The translations under genes and the position numbers were made by a program. Positions 21,570 to 35,019 of a stretch of 64,000 bases of DNA are shown here, in pieces. Below the pieces are notes generated by a model. That model had not been told where the DNA came from and ran no database searches. It was given only the letters and a program-made list of their open reading frames with translations. The DNA is from Ophiosphaerella korrae (Eukaryota; Ascomycota; Dothideomycetes; Pleosporales; Phaeosphaeriaceae): assembly GCA_028456385.1 (NCBI GenBank), contig JALNQF010000147.1:47820-111819 (forward strand), given 5' to 3'. Within the stretch, counting starts at the first letter, position 1. The number at the start of each line of letters is the position of its first letter.

Positions 21570-24500
21570 AAGATTGTCCTCTAGTTCCTATATTTCTTCC
21601 TATAGTTGTCCTTTTTCGTCTATACCTATTTATTTTACTAGATAGTAGTTCTTACTGTTATAGAACTAGTGTGCTAAGATTTCTTTAACTTCTTATTCTT
21701 CTTGTTCTCTATACGTATCTACTTCGTACACTAGTAGTTCTACGTTCTATAGTGCTATCTTAAGTAGTACTACGTAGAAAGTTAGGTATATCTTTATTTT
21801 ATTTAGTAGCTTTAATTTGAATATAACTAGCGTAACTTCTTTCTTGATTTTGTATAGTCTTATCTTAACGTAGTCTAATTTTAAACTTAGTCTCTTGCTC
21901 TTAATATTCTTTTATACTAACTATACTTTTTCTCCCTCTCTAAATTAGGGTCCTTCTTTATACTTCTTATTATAGTACTTAGCTATGCGATTATATAGGA
22001 ATTCTACGTCCTATCTTAGTTAGTCCTATATATTCTTAAGTCTATTAGCAAAGTTTTCTCCTCTTAGGGACTAAGATATTTTAGTTCTTAGTATTCTGTA
22101 TACGCTAGGTTCGAATCTATAGTTCGCAAAGAAGAGTAATACTCTTGTTACTATATTCTTTACGCTGTTGTATGCTAGTTATGCTATAGGTAGTAACTAT
22201 ACCTAGTTATTCTAGTTGTAATTAAAGTAGTATCTTAGGTATTGTTCTACTATCTAATTTATGCGTTTTAATTATCTGTCTATCTATAGGTAGTATGCTG
22301 TTAATATTGTATATTTAATTCCTAATTGCGCTATTATTGTTCCCTATAGTTTTAATATAAATCTTACATCTCTATCTATAATAATCTTGTCTAGTAGTCT
22401 ATATTAGCTAATTACAGTTCCTAGAACTTAGTATACAGCGACCTCTATCCTGCTTTTCTCCTTATATAGTCTAAAGTATAAGTACTTCGTAAGTTTATTT
22501 ACTATTATTAGGATTCTATCGTACTTAACTCCTAATATTAGGTCCTTAGACTTTAGTAGCTTTGTAATAAAGTCTATTGTAATAACTCCCTATAGTTATT
22601 TTAGTACTTCTACTAGTTATAACATTCTATATAGTACGTGTCTATTGTGCTTATTCTTCTAGTATTCTATATAATCTTGTAGTACTTCTATTACTAGTTA
22701 TCTTACTCTTAGGATATAGTAATCTTATAGTAACTTATCTAAGGTCTTGTTAATTCCTTAGTATCTATATACTAGTAATTTATAGAATTGTCGTATAAAT
22801 TCTCTTTAGATCTTTCTTAGAATATAGGTTCTTCTATAGGCTTGTACTAGTCCTTCTTAGGTTTCTAGTTTTTCTATTTCTTTAGATGCTTCTTGCGTTA
22901 TTTTCTAAATCTATTTGTTTAGCTCGCTACTTGTTCTTTTAAGTGTTACGGCTATTTTAGGTGTATTTAGGACTAAGTGTCTTTTCTCGTTCTTAACTAA
23001 AACTATACTAGTAGCGCTTACTTCCTTTTATAAGTCTAGTCTTCTACTTAAGGTGTCTATAAATTAATTGTCTTTGCCTTTTGTATATATTATTTCTATG
23101 TTAAATATTAACAAATACTCTTACTATCTTGTATAGCGTTATAATAATTCCTTGTTTATTATAAATCTTATAAGATTCTTGTAGTCTATATAAACCTTTG
23201 TTTAGTATTTTACTCCTTGCAAGTATACTCTCTATTATTTAAATACTTTGTAGATTGCTAGCATCTCTTTGTTATAGATTAGGTAATTAAGTTCTACTAT
23301 CTTTATTTTCTTAGAAAAGTATTTAACTAAGTGTTCTTTTTTAGTTTCTAGGTCTTCTTGTATTAGTGCTATTCTATAGACTGAATTAGATACGTCTGTT
23401 TTTACTATTACTAGTAGGTCTAGGTTGTATATTCTAATAACTAGGTTTTCTATAAATTTCTTTTTAATCTTATTAAATGCTTTATTACATTCCTTTGTCT
23501 ATTTAAATAGCGTGTCCTTTTTTATAAGTTTTATTATTAGTTCTATATCCTTAGACTATCCTACTATTAACTTTCTATAAAAGTTAGCTAGCCTATAAAA
23601 TTGTTGTACTTCCTTTAGGTTTTTAGGTGTTAGCTATTTGTTAATTAATCTAATCTTCTCTAGGTCGATCTTAATCTTTCCTAGTTTAATAATAAATTCT
23701 AGGAAGTCTGTTTCCTTTATATAGAATTTGCATTTTCTTATTTTAAGAAATAATTTATTTTCTACTAGTTTCTTTAATACTTTATATATATGTTGTACGT
23801 ATTCCTCTTCTATTTCTAAGAATATAAGGATGTCGTCTAAGTATACGAATATAAATATATCTAAGTACTCTCTTAGTACTATATTAATCCTTTCTTAGAA
23901 TGCTACTAGTGCATTTGTTAAGCTAAACAGTATAACTAAGTATTTATATAGTCTATACTATGTTCTAAAAGCTATCTTCTACTTATCGCCCTCTTTAATT
24001 CTAATTTAGTAGTAGGCGTTTTAGATATCTAACTTTGTAAAAATCTTTACTTTCTATAGTCTATCTTGCATTTTATCTATTTATAGTAGTAGGTATTAGT
24101 TCTTGTTTATAATTGCGTTAGTTTTTCTAAAATCTACGTAAGGCCTTTTATTATTTATTCCCTTTTTGTCTACAAATATAAGTCTATACGCTACTAAGGA
24201 TTTAGATTTCCTTATCTATCTCTTTTTTGTTATATTCTAGATAAATATTTATTTAATTTTAGACTCTTCTTCTATTTTCTAGTAGACTAGGCTCTATCCT
24301 ACGTCTTTACCTTCTACTAGTTCTATCGCTAGGTCCTATAGTTAATATTCTAGAAGGTAATCTTTAGGTTCTATAAGTTGTTTTTCTTATTTCTTATACT
24401 CTTTAAGGAATTCTCCTTTACAAGTGCTTATGTTAGCTTTTAACGTGTCTATTCTATAGTAGTTAATTTTTCTTATTCTCTAATTAATCTATAAGTTAGT

Positions 24501-26950
24501 TATTTATAACTATAGTATTTCTAGTATTATATCTTATTCGTTATCGATTGTCGTTATATCTATAACTATGTTTTTAATTGTTATTCCTTCTAGTTTTAGT
24601 GTAGAGGGAACTATTTCGAATCTAATAAGTTCTTAGAATAGTTTTCCTTTAATTATACTTAATTGTCAAGGATATTTCTTTGTTATATACCTTATTCCTT
24701 GTGTTTCTACAAACTTCTTTAATATAAAGTTTCTCGTAGCTCTACTATTAATTATTAATCGTACCTTTCTTTCTTAGTAAGTACTTGTTTTTATAATATA
24801 TAGGCCTCTTACGCCTTCTAGCTGTTTTTACTTAGGCATCTTTACAAACTATCTATCTTTCTTAGGCTATAGGCCTACTTTAAGCTTATATTCTTCGTGT
24901 TTTAGGTATTTATTATACATGCATTTGTACTATAGTCTTCCTTAGACGCATTTTTTTAGATAGTTTTAGGCTAGGTCTTACTACTACGTATCTATCTTCT
25001 AGGATTATCTCCTATCCTTAGATGTCTTCTACTAGGATTACTTTTATATAGTTATAGCTTCTTCTCTATATAGGCTATATATTGTTGTTTGCTTTAGAAT
25101 TTCTATATATAATATAATTCTTGTCTAGGTATAATATCTATAATACTTTAAAGTGTGCTAGATGTTTTAGATTTGTTATTTTGTTATCCCCTTCTTAGTA
25201 CTTATCTTTTCTAGGTGTGTCTATTATTAGGATATAGTATACTACTAGTACTCTTAGTGTATAGGCTTTGTTAATCTATTACGTTTTTCTTACAAGGTAC
25301 TACTATTCTTTTTGTATAGGTATTCTTCCTACTATAACTATATATTACTTTATCTATTCTTAAAATAGTATAAACTTTATTTCTTTAGGATTGCGTTCTT
25401 TCTAGTCTTTGTACGCTTCTTCTATACTTATAACTATTAAGTATATTTAAACGAATCTCTATTCTTTATTTTGTTCCTCTATATCTATTATAGTAAGGCT
25501 ATTATAGCTATATATTATTAGCTAGGTATACTTTGTACCTCTTATACTAACTTGTCTCTTACTTCCTTGTAGTCCTTTAGAAGGAGCTATAGTAGTCTCT
25601 TTATCTAGTGCTAGTCTATCGGCTTAGATTAATAGGGTCTAGGGTTCTTCTCCTTCTAAATCTTCTATTAGTAGGTCTATTATATAGGCTGTCTCTTCTA
25701 GCTATACTTTTATTCTACTTCCTTTTATTATAGCTACTCTATATCTCTGTTTTTATAGGAACTATACTACTCTCTATTTACTAGAAAGATATGTATAGTA
25801 GTTATTATTATAACAAAAGGTCTAATAGAGTATTATATATTATACTTCTTTACTCCCTACTACCTTCTCCTAAAGTTTAGCTTATACTTTTAGTACTTCT
25901 TTCTTGTTCTTAGTTGTTTTTAACTAAGTTTCTTTATCTTTTCTTAGGTCTTTACTTCTATAGTCTTTTGCAAAGTGTCCTAGTTTCCTATATTTATAGT
26001 ATACTATATCCCTTTTCTTTTATAATTAGTAGTCTTTCGCATAGTAGCCTTTCTTGCTATAGTTAAAGTACGTAAAGTCTTTATTCTTCTTTCTCTTCTT
26101 ATCCTTATTAGCGTTAAGGATTATAGGGTCTCCTTTGTCCTAATTCTAGGTATAACTTCTATACTTGTTCTTCTTCTATTCTCGAAGATTGTTGTTAATT
26201 TGTATTACCTATTATTTTAGGGCTTCTAGTGTTCAGGGTTTTTCTATATAAATTATTTTATATTAGATTTTTAAGTTTAGTCCTTATTTAAATTATAACA
26301 TTAAAGCTAACTTATTCTATTCTATATTTTGCGATAGTTATTTAAACTATAATACGTACTCTAGAATACTCTAGCTTTGTATAAGCTTTTCTAGCTATTC
26401 TTTAGCTTGTTAGGTAACGTCCGTATCTCTAAATGCTACTCTTATTCGTTTAGTAAAGTATTTATAACTTCTAAAGATAGCTCTTGTTTCGTCCTTCTAG
26501 GTTATTAGGGTATATGTCGTATAATCTATCTAGTAAGGTTTAAACTATTTTATTGTATTTTCTTTAAGATATATTCTAATATATATTACCTTCTTTTCTT
26601 TTGTGTTAAAGTATAGTGCTTGTACGTCTATCTAGAGTCGTACTAAGGCTATAAAGGGTCTTAGTTTTTCCCTTATCTTATTAAACTTCTTAAGGATAGG
26701 TATCTTAGGTAGTTTCTTTGTTGCACTTATTTCTAGTTGTTAGGTAATTAATTCTATCTAGTTCTAGCCTTTAATAATAGCTTTAATTTGTACTTTATTC
26801 TGTTTTAAATAGTCTTGTAGTTCCTTGTTCTACGTTTCTAGTGCTTTAATTACTATCTTTATATCCTCTTTGTCGTTAATTAGTTTATTTATACAATCCT
26901 TAATCGTTTCCTATACAGTACTATCTAACTTATAACTGCTCCTAGGGGCT
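21570..26950 (-). pseudogene. B gag-pol region
   Basis: In element order: gag (about 26950-25700) with two knuckles, YFNYSKKGYYAKDY (about 26065-26025) and YYKYRKLGHFAKDY (about 26005-25965), cysteines read as tyrosine after RIP. Then protease (about 24700-24500, weak), RT (about 24480-23600) with FVYLDDILIF (YLDD complement at 23832-23843), RNase H (about 23430-23060) and integrase (about 22900-21900) with IIIDRDVRF. A chromodomain follows (about 21690-21570) reading EVKEILAHQFYN, YYLVK-IGIDEKG and EEIQELEDNLNYL. This is the full enzyme set of a chromovirus, disabled by TAA and TAG stops. Confidence 0.87.
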
Positions 26951-27040
26951 TTGCTTATTTTAGTTAAACTTTCTACTATCGTGTTAGCTAGACTACGCGC
27001 TACTTACGCTTCGCTTCTTACAATAACTAAATTAGTAAGG

Positions 27041-27469
27041 TGTAATAGGCCTCCTATCGTCGACTATAGGTACCTATCTTAAAAGAGTTAGTAGATTATA
27101 AAGTAATAACAAAAGTTTGTATAAGGATCTATAATAACTATAAATAATAGAAGATGTTTTGCAACTATCTTGTATTAGCGTTCTATAGTTAAAGGATTAA
27201 ATTACTAATACTATCCTAACAATGCGCATCCTACTAACTATATACTCGTCGTAATCTGTAATCTGTAGCTACTAAGATTAATAGATTATAGATTATCTTA
27301 ATCTATAATCTATAGCTACTAAGAGTCTATAGATTATAGATTAGTCTACGTGTCCTAGTTGTGTATTGTTTCCTAATCGAGATTATTACCCCGCTCGTCC
27401 TATGCTTCGTTAGCAACTAAGTTAGGACTAATTAGTTCTATCTCGATTTCTTCTATTACACCTATAACA
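27041..27469 (-). repeat. B 5' LTR (429 bp)
   Basis: TGTAATAGGCC to CCTATAACA, both termini with intact TG and CA in the plus view. It differs from 20431-20859 by scattered transitions only, with equal length. The right target duplication TATAG (27470-27474) follows. Confidence 0.92.
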
Positions 27470-27663
27470 TATAGCTCTATCTTTATCCTAAACTTAGTCT
27501 ACTTTAAAGAAGAGATTAAGTTATAAGATCTATAGCTTAAGCTTATTCTATTCTCTATAGTAGAAGTCTAGCTTAGCGACCTTAGAAGTAGTAGTATAAG
27601 TTACTCCTGTACGCTAGTCGTCTATATTTATTAACGTATTACTTATCTTAAGAGTATTTAATA

Positions 27664-28105
27664 TATTAAGTCCTTAGAACTAGTAAAAGTAATAAAGGTA
27701 AGTAAGCTTCTATAAGATAGGCAAGGTTAATAAATAAGTTAGTTACTTAACTTAATTAATAGTTAGCTCTTATTAGAGTATTACGAGGTATATAAGTATT
27801 AATAAGTAGATAAGAATCTAATTAAAGTATTAGTTGTAATACTCTATTAGGATAAGAGGTAAAAAAGAGATTAAATATAATAGTCTATAAAGGTCTATCG
27901 ACGTTCCTATATACTTACTATCTAGCGTTTATTCCTAAGCGCTTACTCTAGAGCGTTCGCTCTAGAGCGCTTATTCTAGAGTGTTTACTCTAGAGCATTT
28001 GCTCTAGAGCGTTTACTACTAAATAGTTACGTATTCTACTACGCTGTATTACCTAGCCTAATTGCGTGCAATATAATAGCTTACCTACTACTTAGTATTG
28101 TAATA
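27664..28105 (-). repeat. A2 5' LTR (442 bp)
   Basis: TATTAAGTCC to CTTAGTATTGTAATA, with the 14-bp array near 27935-28020. It is followed by the ATCTT duplication (28106-28110). Confidence 0.93.
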
Positions 28106-28110
28106 ATCTT

Positions 28111-28156
28111 ATAGCTAAAGGAGTATATTAGTAAGTTTACTTAGTACTCCTTTATA
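28111..28156 (+). repeat. R1 repeat, right part, after A2
   Basis: Continues the R1 copy broken at 14238. It shares TATTAGTAAGTTTAC with the 47 kb copy and ends ACTCCTTTATA. 28157-28300 is AT-rich with no feature seen. Confidence 0.5.
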
Positions 28157-28300
28157 CGTCTCTTTCCTCTTAAAAAGTAAATCCCTAGAGCTAAAATAAA
28201 AGCTTATACTAGACTATTACTATAGTATATAGTAGATAGCTTTAGTATAAGCTAAGAAAATTAGTTTAAAAGAGAGTTTAAGTTAAGTTACTTAAGTTTA

Positions 28301-28729
28301 TATTATAGGTGTAATAGAAGAAATCGAGATAGAACTAATTAGTCCTAATCTAGGCGCTAACGAAGCATAGGACGAGTAGGGTAACAACCTCGATTAGGAG
28401 ACTACACATAACTAGGACACCTAGGCTAATCTATAATCTATAGACTCTTAGCATTAATAGATTATAGATTAAGACAATCTATAATCTACTAGTCTTAGCA
28501 ACTATAGATTATAGATTACGACAAGTATATAGTTAGTAAGATGCGTATTGTTAAGATAGTATTAGTAATTTAATCCTTTAACTACGAAACGCTAATACAA
28601 GATAGTTGCAAAACATCTTCTATTATTTATAAGTTATTGTAGATTATAACCTAAGCTTTTACTATTAACTTATAATCTACTAATACCCTTTAGGTACTAG
28701 GAAGTCGACCCTAGTAACACCCTATTATA
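28301..28729 (+). repeat. family-B solo LTR
   Basis: 429 bp, the same length as B's LTRs. It starts TATTATAGGTGTAATAG and ends ACCCTATTATA, flanked by GTTTA on both sides (28296-28300 and 28730-28734). With no internal region, it is what remains after LTR-LTR recombination of an inserted element. It keeps the paired AATCTATAATCTATAG and ATAGATTATAGATTA blocks. Confidence 0.93.
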
Positions 28730-28858
28730 GTTTAACTAGTTTAATACAAGTATAGAGCTAAAGTTTTTATAGATTTTAGTAAGATTTTTAATTTCGCGTA
28801 ACTTCTATATATAAAATATATTAACTCTAAACTTTTTTTTACTATATTAACTTTATAA

Positions 28859-31800
28859 TATAATAGGGTTACCTATTATTAACTATAAGTAACTACTAGG
28901 GAGTTATTAGTAGATTAGAAGTTAATAACAAAAGCTTATATAGTAATTAAGTAATAGGCTATAAACAATAGAAGATTCTTGTAATATTAAGTATTGTCGC
29001 TCTTAGTTAAAGATTAGATTACTAATACTATCCTAATAATACGTATTTCTATTAACTATATACTTATACTAATATATTTATATAACTTTATAGATTACTC
29101 TAATCTATTATAAGTATTTATAGATTACTCTATATTATATATTTAGGTTATAGTTTATTTCTTAATCAAAGTTATTACTCTACTTATCCTATACTTTATT
29201 AGTACTTAAGTTAATACTAATTAGTTCTATTATAATTTCTCTTGTTACGCCTATAATACTATTCCTCCCTTTAGGTAGGTTCTTATTTTCCTACCCTAGG
29301 GCTAATATTATTAATCTAGTTTTTTCGTTAATATTAAGTTCCTTATCTACTTCCTCTATACCTACTAAGTCTACCCTTTATTATCTTTAATTAGTAGATT
29401 ATATATTATACTATAGTATTATAATATTCCTTTATTCTTGTTATAAGTCTATAAATTACTTATTAGATTATCTTTCTTTAAAGTATAGTAAAGCTTATAA
29501 AGTATATATTTATACTAATACTTATTTATTTTATAATTTCTCTAGTATATATCTAGTAGAATATACTTATTCGCGTATCTATACTTATTTATAATAGGGA
29601 GAGCTATTAACTATACTTAAGATAAACTATCTAAATAGATTATAGAAGCTAAAAAAGAATATAATTAGATTCTAAGTATATACGTAAAAAATTATACTTA
29701 TTTAGTTTATCTTTATAAGATAAAAGCCTTAAATAATATAAAGTCTATTAAGTAGGCTACTCTCTTAGAGTCTAAGCTTAATTTTAAGGCTATAGTAGAG
29801 GCTACTCTAGCTCTTATTATATTAAGCGCTCCTATTATCTCTTTATCTAGTAGTAGTACTATAAACTTTCTTAGTTTACTACTAGGCGCTTTAGAAGGTT
29901 TTAATTTTAGAACTCTTTTAGTTTCTTAAAGTAATTAAGATTATCCTCTAGTTCCTATATATTTTCTTATAGTTATTCTTTCTTATTTATACTTATCTAT
30001 TTTACTAGATAGTAATTTCTTCTATTATAGAATTAGTACAATAAAATTTCTTTAACTTCTTATTCTTTCTATTCTCTATATATATCTACTTTGTATACTA
30101 GTAGTTTTACTTCTTATAGTACTTTTTCTAGTAGTACTACGTAGAAAATTAAGTATATCTTTATTTTATCTAGTAGTCTTAACTTAAATATAACTAGTAT
30201 AACTTTCTTTTCTACTTTATATAGTCTTATCTTTACGTAATCTAGTTTTAAACTTAATTATTTACTTTTAATATTTCTACGTACTAACTATACTTTTTCC
30301 TCCTCTTTAAATTAGGGTCCCTCTTAGTATTTTTTATTAAAGTACTTTACTATTTAATCTTATAAGAATTCTATATCCTATTATAACTAATTATATATTT
30401 CTTTTATTCTATTAATAAAGTTTTTTCTACTTAAAGACTAAGATACTTTAAATCTTAGTACCTAGTATATATTAGAGTTAAATCTATAGTTTATAAAAAA
30501 GAGTAATACTTTTATTATTATATTCTTTGTATTACTATATACTAGCTATACTATAAGTAGTAACTATACCTAGTTATTCTAGTTATAGTTAAGGTAGTAT
30601 CTTAAGTATTATTCTACTATATAATTTATTTATTTTAACTATCTATCTATTTATAGATAGTATACTCTTAATATTTAATATTTTATTCCTAATAATACTA
30701 TTATTATTCCCTATAGTTTTAATATAAATCTTATATCTCTATCTATAATAATCTTAACTAGAATACTATATTAGCTAATTATAGTCCCTAGGACCTAGTA
30801 TATAGTAACCTCTATCTTACTTTTCTTTCTATATAGTCTAAAGTATAAGTACTTTATAAGCTTATATACTCTTATTAAGATTTTATTATATTTAATTCTT
30901 AATATTAAGTTTTTTAATTTAAGTAGATTTATAATAAAGTCTATTATAATAACTCTTTAAAGTTATTCTAGTACTTTAACTAGTTATAACGTTCTATATA
31001 GTATATATCTACTAACGTAGTTTATAAGTAAGCTATACGTACAAGTAAGCTATACGTATAAGTAAGCTACGCGCCCTAAAATATACTAAAAATCTAGATT
31101 TCTATAGTAAAATATCTTTACTATAACTTTATAATATTTCCTATAACTATAGGTATACTCTTTATTACTTATATAGAAGCTATTTTTAGATTCCTATAGT
31201 ATATAACCTAGATATTCTAAAGATATTTTATGTTTTTACTTATTAGCTTAATTTTAGCCCCTAATTTTTAGTAACTTACTCTATACTTTATATATTTTTT
31301 TTAAAATCTAGTATTTATTTTAAAATAGTTATATAAGGCTATATCTTATATTTTAGCGTATTTAATTAAGTTATAGTAAAGATATTTTACTATAGAAATC
31401 TAGATTTTAGGTATATTTTAGGGTATATAGCTTACTTATACGCGTAGCTCGCTTATAAACTACGTTATACTTATTTCTATAATATTCTATATAATCTTAT
31501 AGTACTTCTATTACTAGTTACCTTCTTCTTAAGATATAGTAATTTTTTAAAAGCCTATCTAGCGTTTTATTAACACTTTAGTATCTATATACTAGTAGTT
31601 TATAAAATTATCTTATATACTCTCTTTATATCTTATTTAGAATATATATTCTTCTCTATACTCTTATAAGTTCTTCTTATATCTTAAGTTTCTTTATTTC
31701 TTTAGAAGCTTTTTCTATTTCCTTTTAAATCTATTTTTCTAGCTTTCTACTCTTTCTCTTAAGTATTATAGCTATTTTAAGTATATTTAGGACTAAGTAT

Positions 31801-34800
31801 CTATCTTTATTCTTAACTAGAATTATACTAGTAGTATTTACTTCTTTTTATAAATCTAGTCTCTTACTTAAAGCGTTTATAAATTAGTTATCTTTACTCT
31901 TAGTATATATAATCTTAAGGTTAAATATTAATAAGAATTCTTACTATCTTATATAGTATTATATTAAGTCTTTATTTATTATAAATCTTATAAGATTCTT
32001 ATAGTCTCTATAGACTTTTCTTTAGTACTTTACTTTTTATAAGAATACTCTCTATTATTTAAATACTTTATAAATTACTAGAATTTCTTTATTATAGATT
32101 AGATAGTTAAGCTCTACTAGCTTTATTTTCTTAGAGAAGTACTTAACTAAGTATTCTTGTTTTATAACCTAGTCCTCTTGTATTAGTATAATTCTATAGA
32201 CTAAGTTTAATATATCTATTTTTACTATTACTAGTAGGTCTAAGTTATATATTCTAATTACTAGGTTCTCTATAAACTTCTATTTAAGTTTGTTAAATAC
32301 TTTATTATATTCTTAAGTCTATTTAAATAGTATATCTTTCTTTATAAGTTTTATTAATAGTTTTATTAGTTTAAACTATCTTACTATTAACTTTTTATAA
32401 AAGTTTACTAGTCTATAAAACTACTATACTTCTTATAAGTTCTTTAGTATTAGCTATTTCTAGATTACCTTAATCTTATTAGAGTTAATCTTTATTTTTC
32501 CTAGTTTAATAATAAATTTTAGAAAGTCTATTTCTTTAGTATAGAACTTAAATTTCTTTATTTTAAAGAATAATTTATCTTTTACTAGTTTTTCTAGTAC
32601 TTTTTATATATATTATATATATTCTTCTTTTATTTCTAAAAATATAAGGATATTATCTAGGTATATAAATATAAATATATCTAGGTATTCTTTTAAGACT
32701 ATATTAATTCTTTCTTAGAATACTACAAGTATATTTATTAATCTAAAAGGTATAACTATATATTTAAATAGTTTATATTACGTTCTAAATACTATTTTCT
32801 ATTTATTACCTTTCTTAATTCTAATCTAATAGTAAGCGTTCTAGATATCTAGCTTTATAAAGATTTAAGCCTTTTATAGCTTATCTTGTATTTTATCTAT
32901 ATATAGTAAATAGTATTAGTTTTTATCTATAATTACGTTTATTTTTCTAAATTCTATATAAAGTTATTTATCTTTTATTCTTTTCTTATCTATAAAGATT
33001 AGAAATCTTATATTTATCTTTTTCTTATTACGTTTTTAATAAATACTTACTTAATCTTTAATTTTTCTTTAGTTTTTTAATAAACTAGCCTCTATCTTAT
33101 ATTCTTTCTTTCTTCTAAGTTTATTACTAGGTCCTATAGCTAATATTCTATAAGATCGTTATTAGGTTCTATAAGTTATTTTTCTTATTTCTTATATTCT
33201 TCTAGGAATTCTCCTTTAATAGGTACTTATATTAGCTTTTAATATATCTTTCTTAGAGTAAGTAATTCTCTTTATTCTCTAATTAATCTTAAGGTTAGTT
33301 ATCTATAACTATAGTATACCTAATATTATATCTTACTTATTATTAATTGTTATTATATCTATAACTATATTCTTAATCTCTAGTCTTTCTAGTCTTAGTA
33401 TAGATAGTACTATTTTAAATCTAATAGGTTCTTAAAATAGTTTTCCTTTAACTATACTTAGTTATTAAGAGTATTTCTTTATTATATAGTATATTCTTTA
33501 TTTTTCTTTAAACTTTTTTAATATAAAGTTCTTTATAGCTCTACTATTAATTATAATTTATACTTTCTAGACTTTTATACTTAAGTTATTCTTTAAATTA
33601 TCTATTCTTTTAAATTTACTACTCTACTTTATATCTATAGTTTTTATACTTTAGATATTTATTATATATATACTTATACTATAGCCTTCTTTAAACGTAT
33701 TCTTTAGATAGTTTAGGTCCTAGTCTAATTAATATATATTCTTTGTTAGGTATATAAATTATTTCCTAATCTTAGATATCTTTTCTTTAGATTACTTTTA
33801 TATAGTTATATCCTTCTTTTTATATTAGCTATATATAGTTTTATACTTTTATTTCTTAATATAAGTAATAGTTTATATTTAAATATAATACTTAGGATAT
33901 CTTAGTATATACTAGATATTCTAGATATATACTTTTATTATCCCCTACCTAGTATTTATCTATACTAGGTCTTATTATTACTAGAATATAGTATACTATT
34001 AGTATATATAGTATATAGATTTTATTAATTTATTACGTCTTTTTTATATAGTACTACTACTCTCTTTATATAAGTATTCTTCTTACTATAACTATATTTT
34101 ATTCTATCTAGTTTTAGAATATTATAAACTTTATTACTTTAGGACTATATTCTTTTTAGTCTTTATATACTTCTTCTATACTTATAACTAGTAAATATTT
34201 TTAAATAAATTTCTATTCTCTATTTTATTCTACTATATCTATTATTATATAGCTATTATAACTATATATATTTAATAAGGTATACTCTATACTTTTTATA
34301 TTAACTTATCTCTTATCTCTTTATAGTTCCTTAGAAGTAACTATAGTAGTCTCTTTATCTAGTACTAGTCTTTTAGCTTAGATTAATATAGTCTAATACT
34401 CTTTTCCTGTTAAATCTTTTATTAGTAAGTCTATTATATATTTTATTTCTTTAAGCTATACTTAGGTTTATATTTCTTTTATTACTACTACTTTATTTTT
34501 CTATTAGAACTATCTTACTTACTATTTACTAGAAAGGTATATATAGTAGTTAATATTATAATAAATAGTCTAGTTAAGTATTACGTACTATATTTCTCTA
34601 GTTACTACTACTTTTTCTTATAGTTTAGCTTATACTTTAAGTACTTCTTTCTTACTCTTAGTTATCTTTAACTAAGCTTTTTTATCTTTCTTAGAGTCTT
34701 TACTTTTACAATCTTTTATAAAGTATCTTAGCTTTCTATATTTATAATATACTATATTCTTTTTTTACTTAAAGTAATAGACTTTTATATAGTAGCTTTT

Positions 34801-35019
34801 CTTAATATAGTTAAAGTTTATAAAGTTTTTATTCTTCTTCTTTCTTTAATTTTTATTAGCGTTAAAGATAATAAAGTCTTTTCTTCTATAGTTATTAGAT
34901 TATTTCTAATACTTATTTATCTTCTATTCTTAGAGATTATTATATACTTATATTACCTATCTCTTTAGAGCTACTAGTATCCTTAGTTTTTCTATCTAAA
35001 TTAATTTATATTAGATTTT
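28859..35019 (-). mobile_element. C: 5'-truncated B-like retrotransposon fragment
   Basis: The 3' LTR is at 28859-29258 (400 bp; polypurine complement CTATTCCTCCCT follows). Then, reading leftwards from 35019, come part of gag, pol and chromodomain on the - strand. The zinc-knuckle area (about 34690-34830) and RT box YLDN (complement near 32652-32663) are recognisable. The fragment stops in gag at 35019, where a family-A LTR begins, so its 5' LTR is missing. It is more heavily RIP-mutated than B. A 451-bp MITE interrupts its integrase region. An antisense frame like that of B reads on the + strand at about 29640-29930. Confidence 0.85.
31015..31465. mobile_element. Tc1/mariner-type MITE inserted in fragment C
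   Basis: 451 bp bounded by TA on both sides (31013-31014 and 31466-31467). Terminal inverted repeats of about 100 bp start ACGTAGTTTATAAG and run through CCCTAAAATATAC and AAATCTAGATTTCTATAG. The left repeat has three 17-bp AAGTAAGCTATACGTA-type units, the right one two. Comparison with the same place in F and H (TCTATTATACTTATTT) shows a clean insertion at a TA. It has no coding capacity, so it would need a transposase in trans. Confidence 0.9.

Larger units (their letters stand above)
20431..27469 (-). mobile_element. B: complete chromodomain Ty3/gypsy retrotransposon nested in A2
   Basis: This 7039-bp element has two 429-bp LTRs (20431-20859, 3'; 27041-27469, 5'). In its own direction these start TGTTATAGGTGTAATAG and end CTATTACA. 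The complement of its polypurine tract (CTATCTCCTCTTCTAG) follows the 3' LTR. It inserted about 190 bp inside the A2 5' LTR. It retains more CpA and TpG than its surroundings, and its RT box YLDD is intact, so it is the younger insertion or less heavily RIPed. Stops still interrupt every domain. Fragments C-H belong to the same broad family. Confidence 0.94.
14244..28105 (-). mobile_element. A2: second complete family-A chromodomain retrotransposon, split by element B
   Basis: Inverted copy of A1 with 442-bp LTRs at 14244-14685 (3') and 27664-28105 (5') and perfect ATCTT duplications. It spans 13862 bp. Removing B (7039 bp) and B's duplicated 5 bp leaves 6818 bp, exactly the length of A1. Its pol is less degraded than that of A1: the RT box still reads YLDD (complement at 17592-17603) where A1 has YLDN. 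It inserted into an R1 repeat. Stops throughout make it inactive. Confidence 0.95.
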
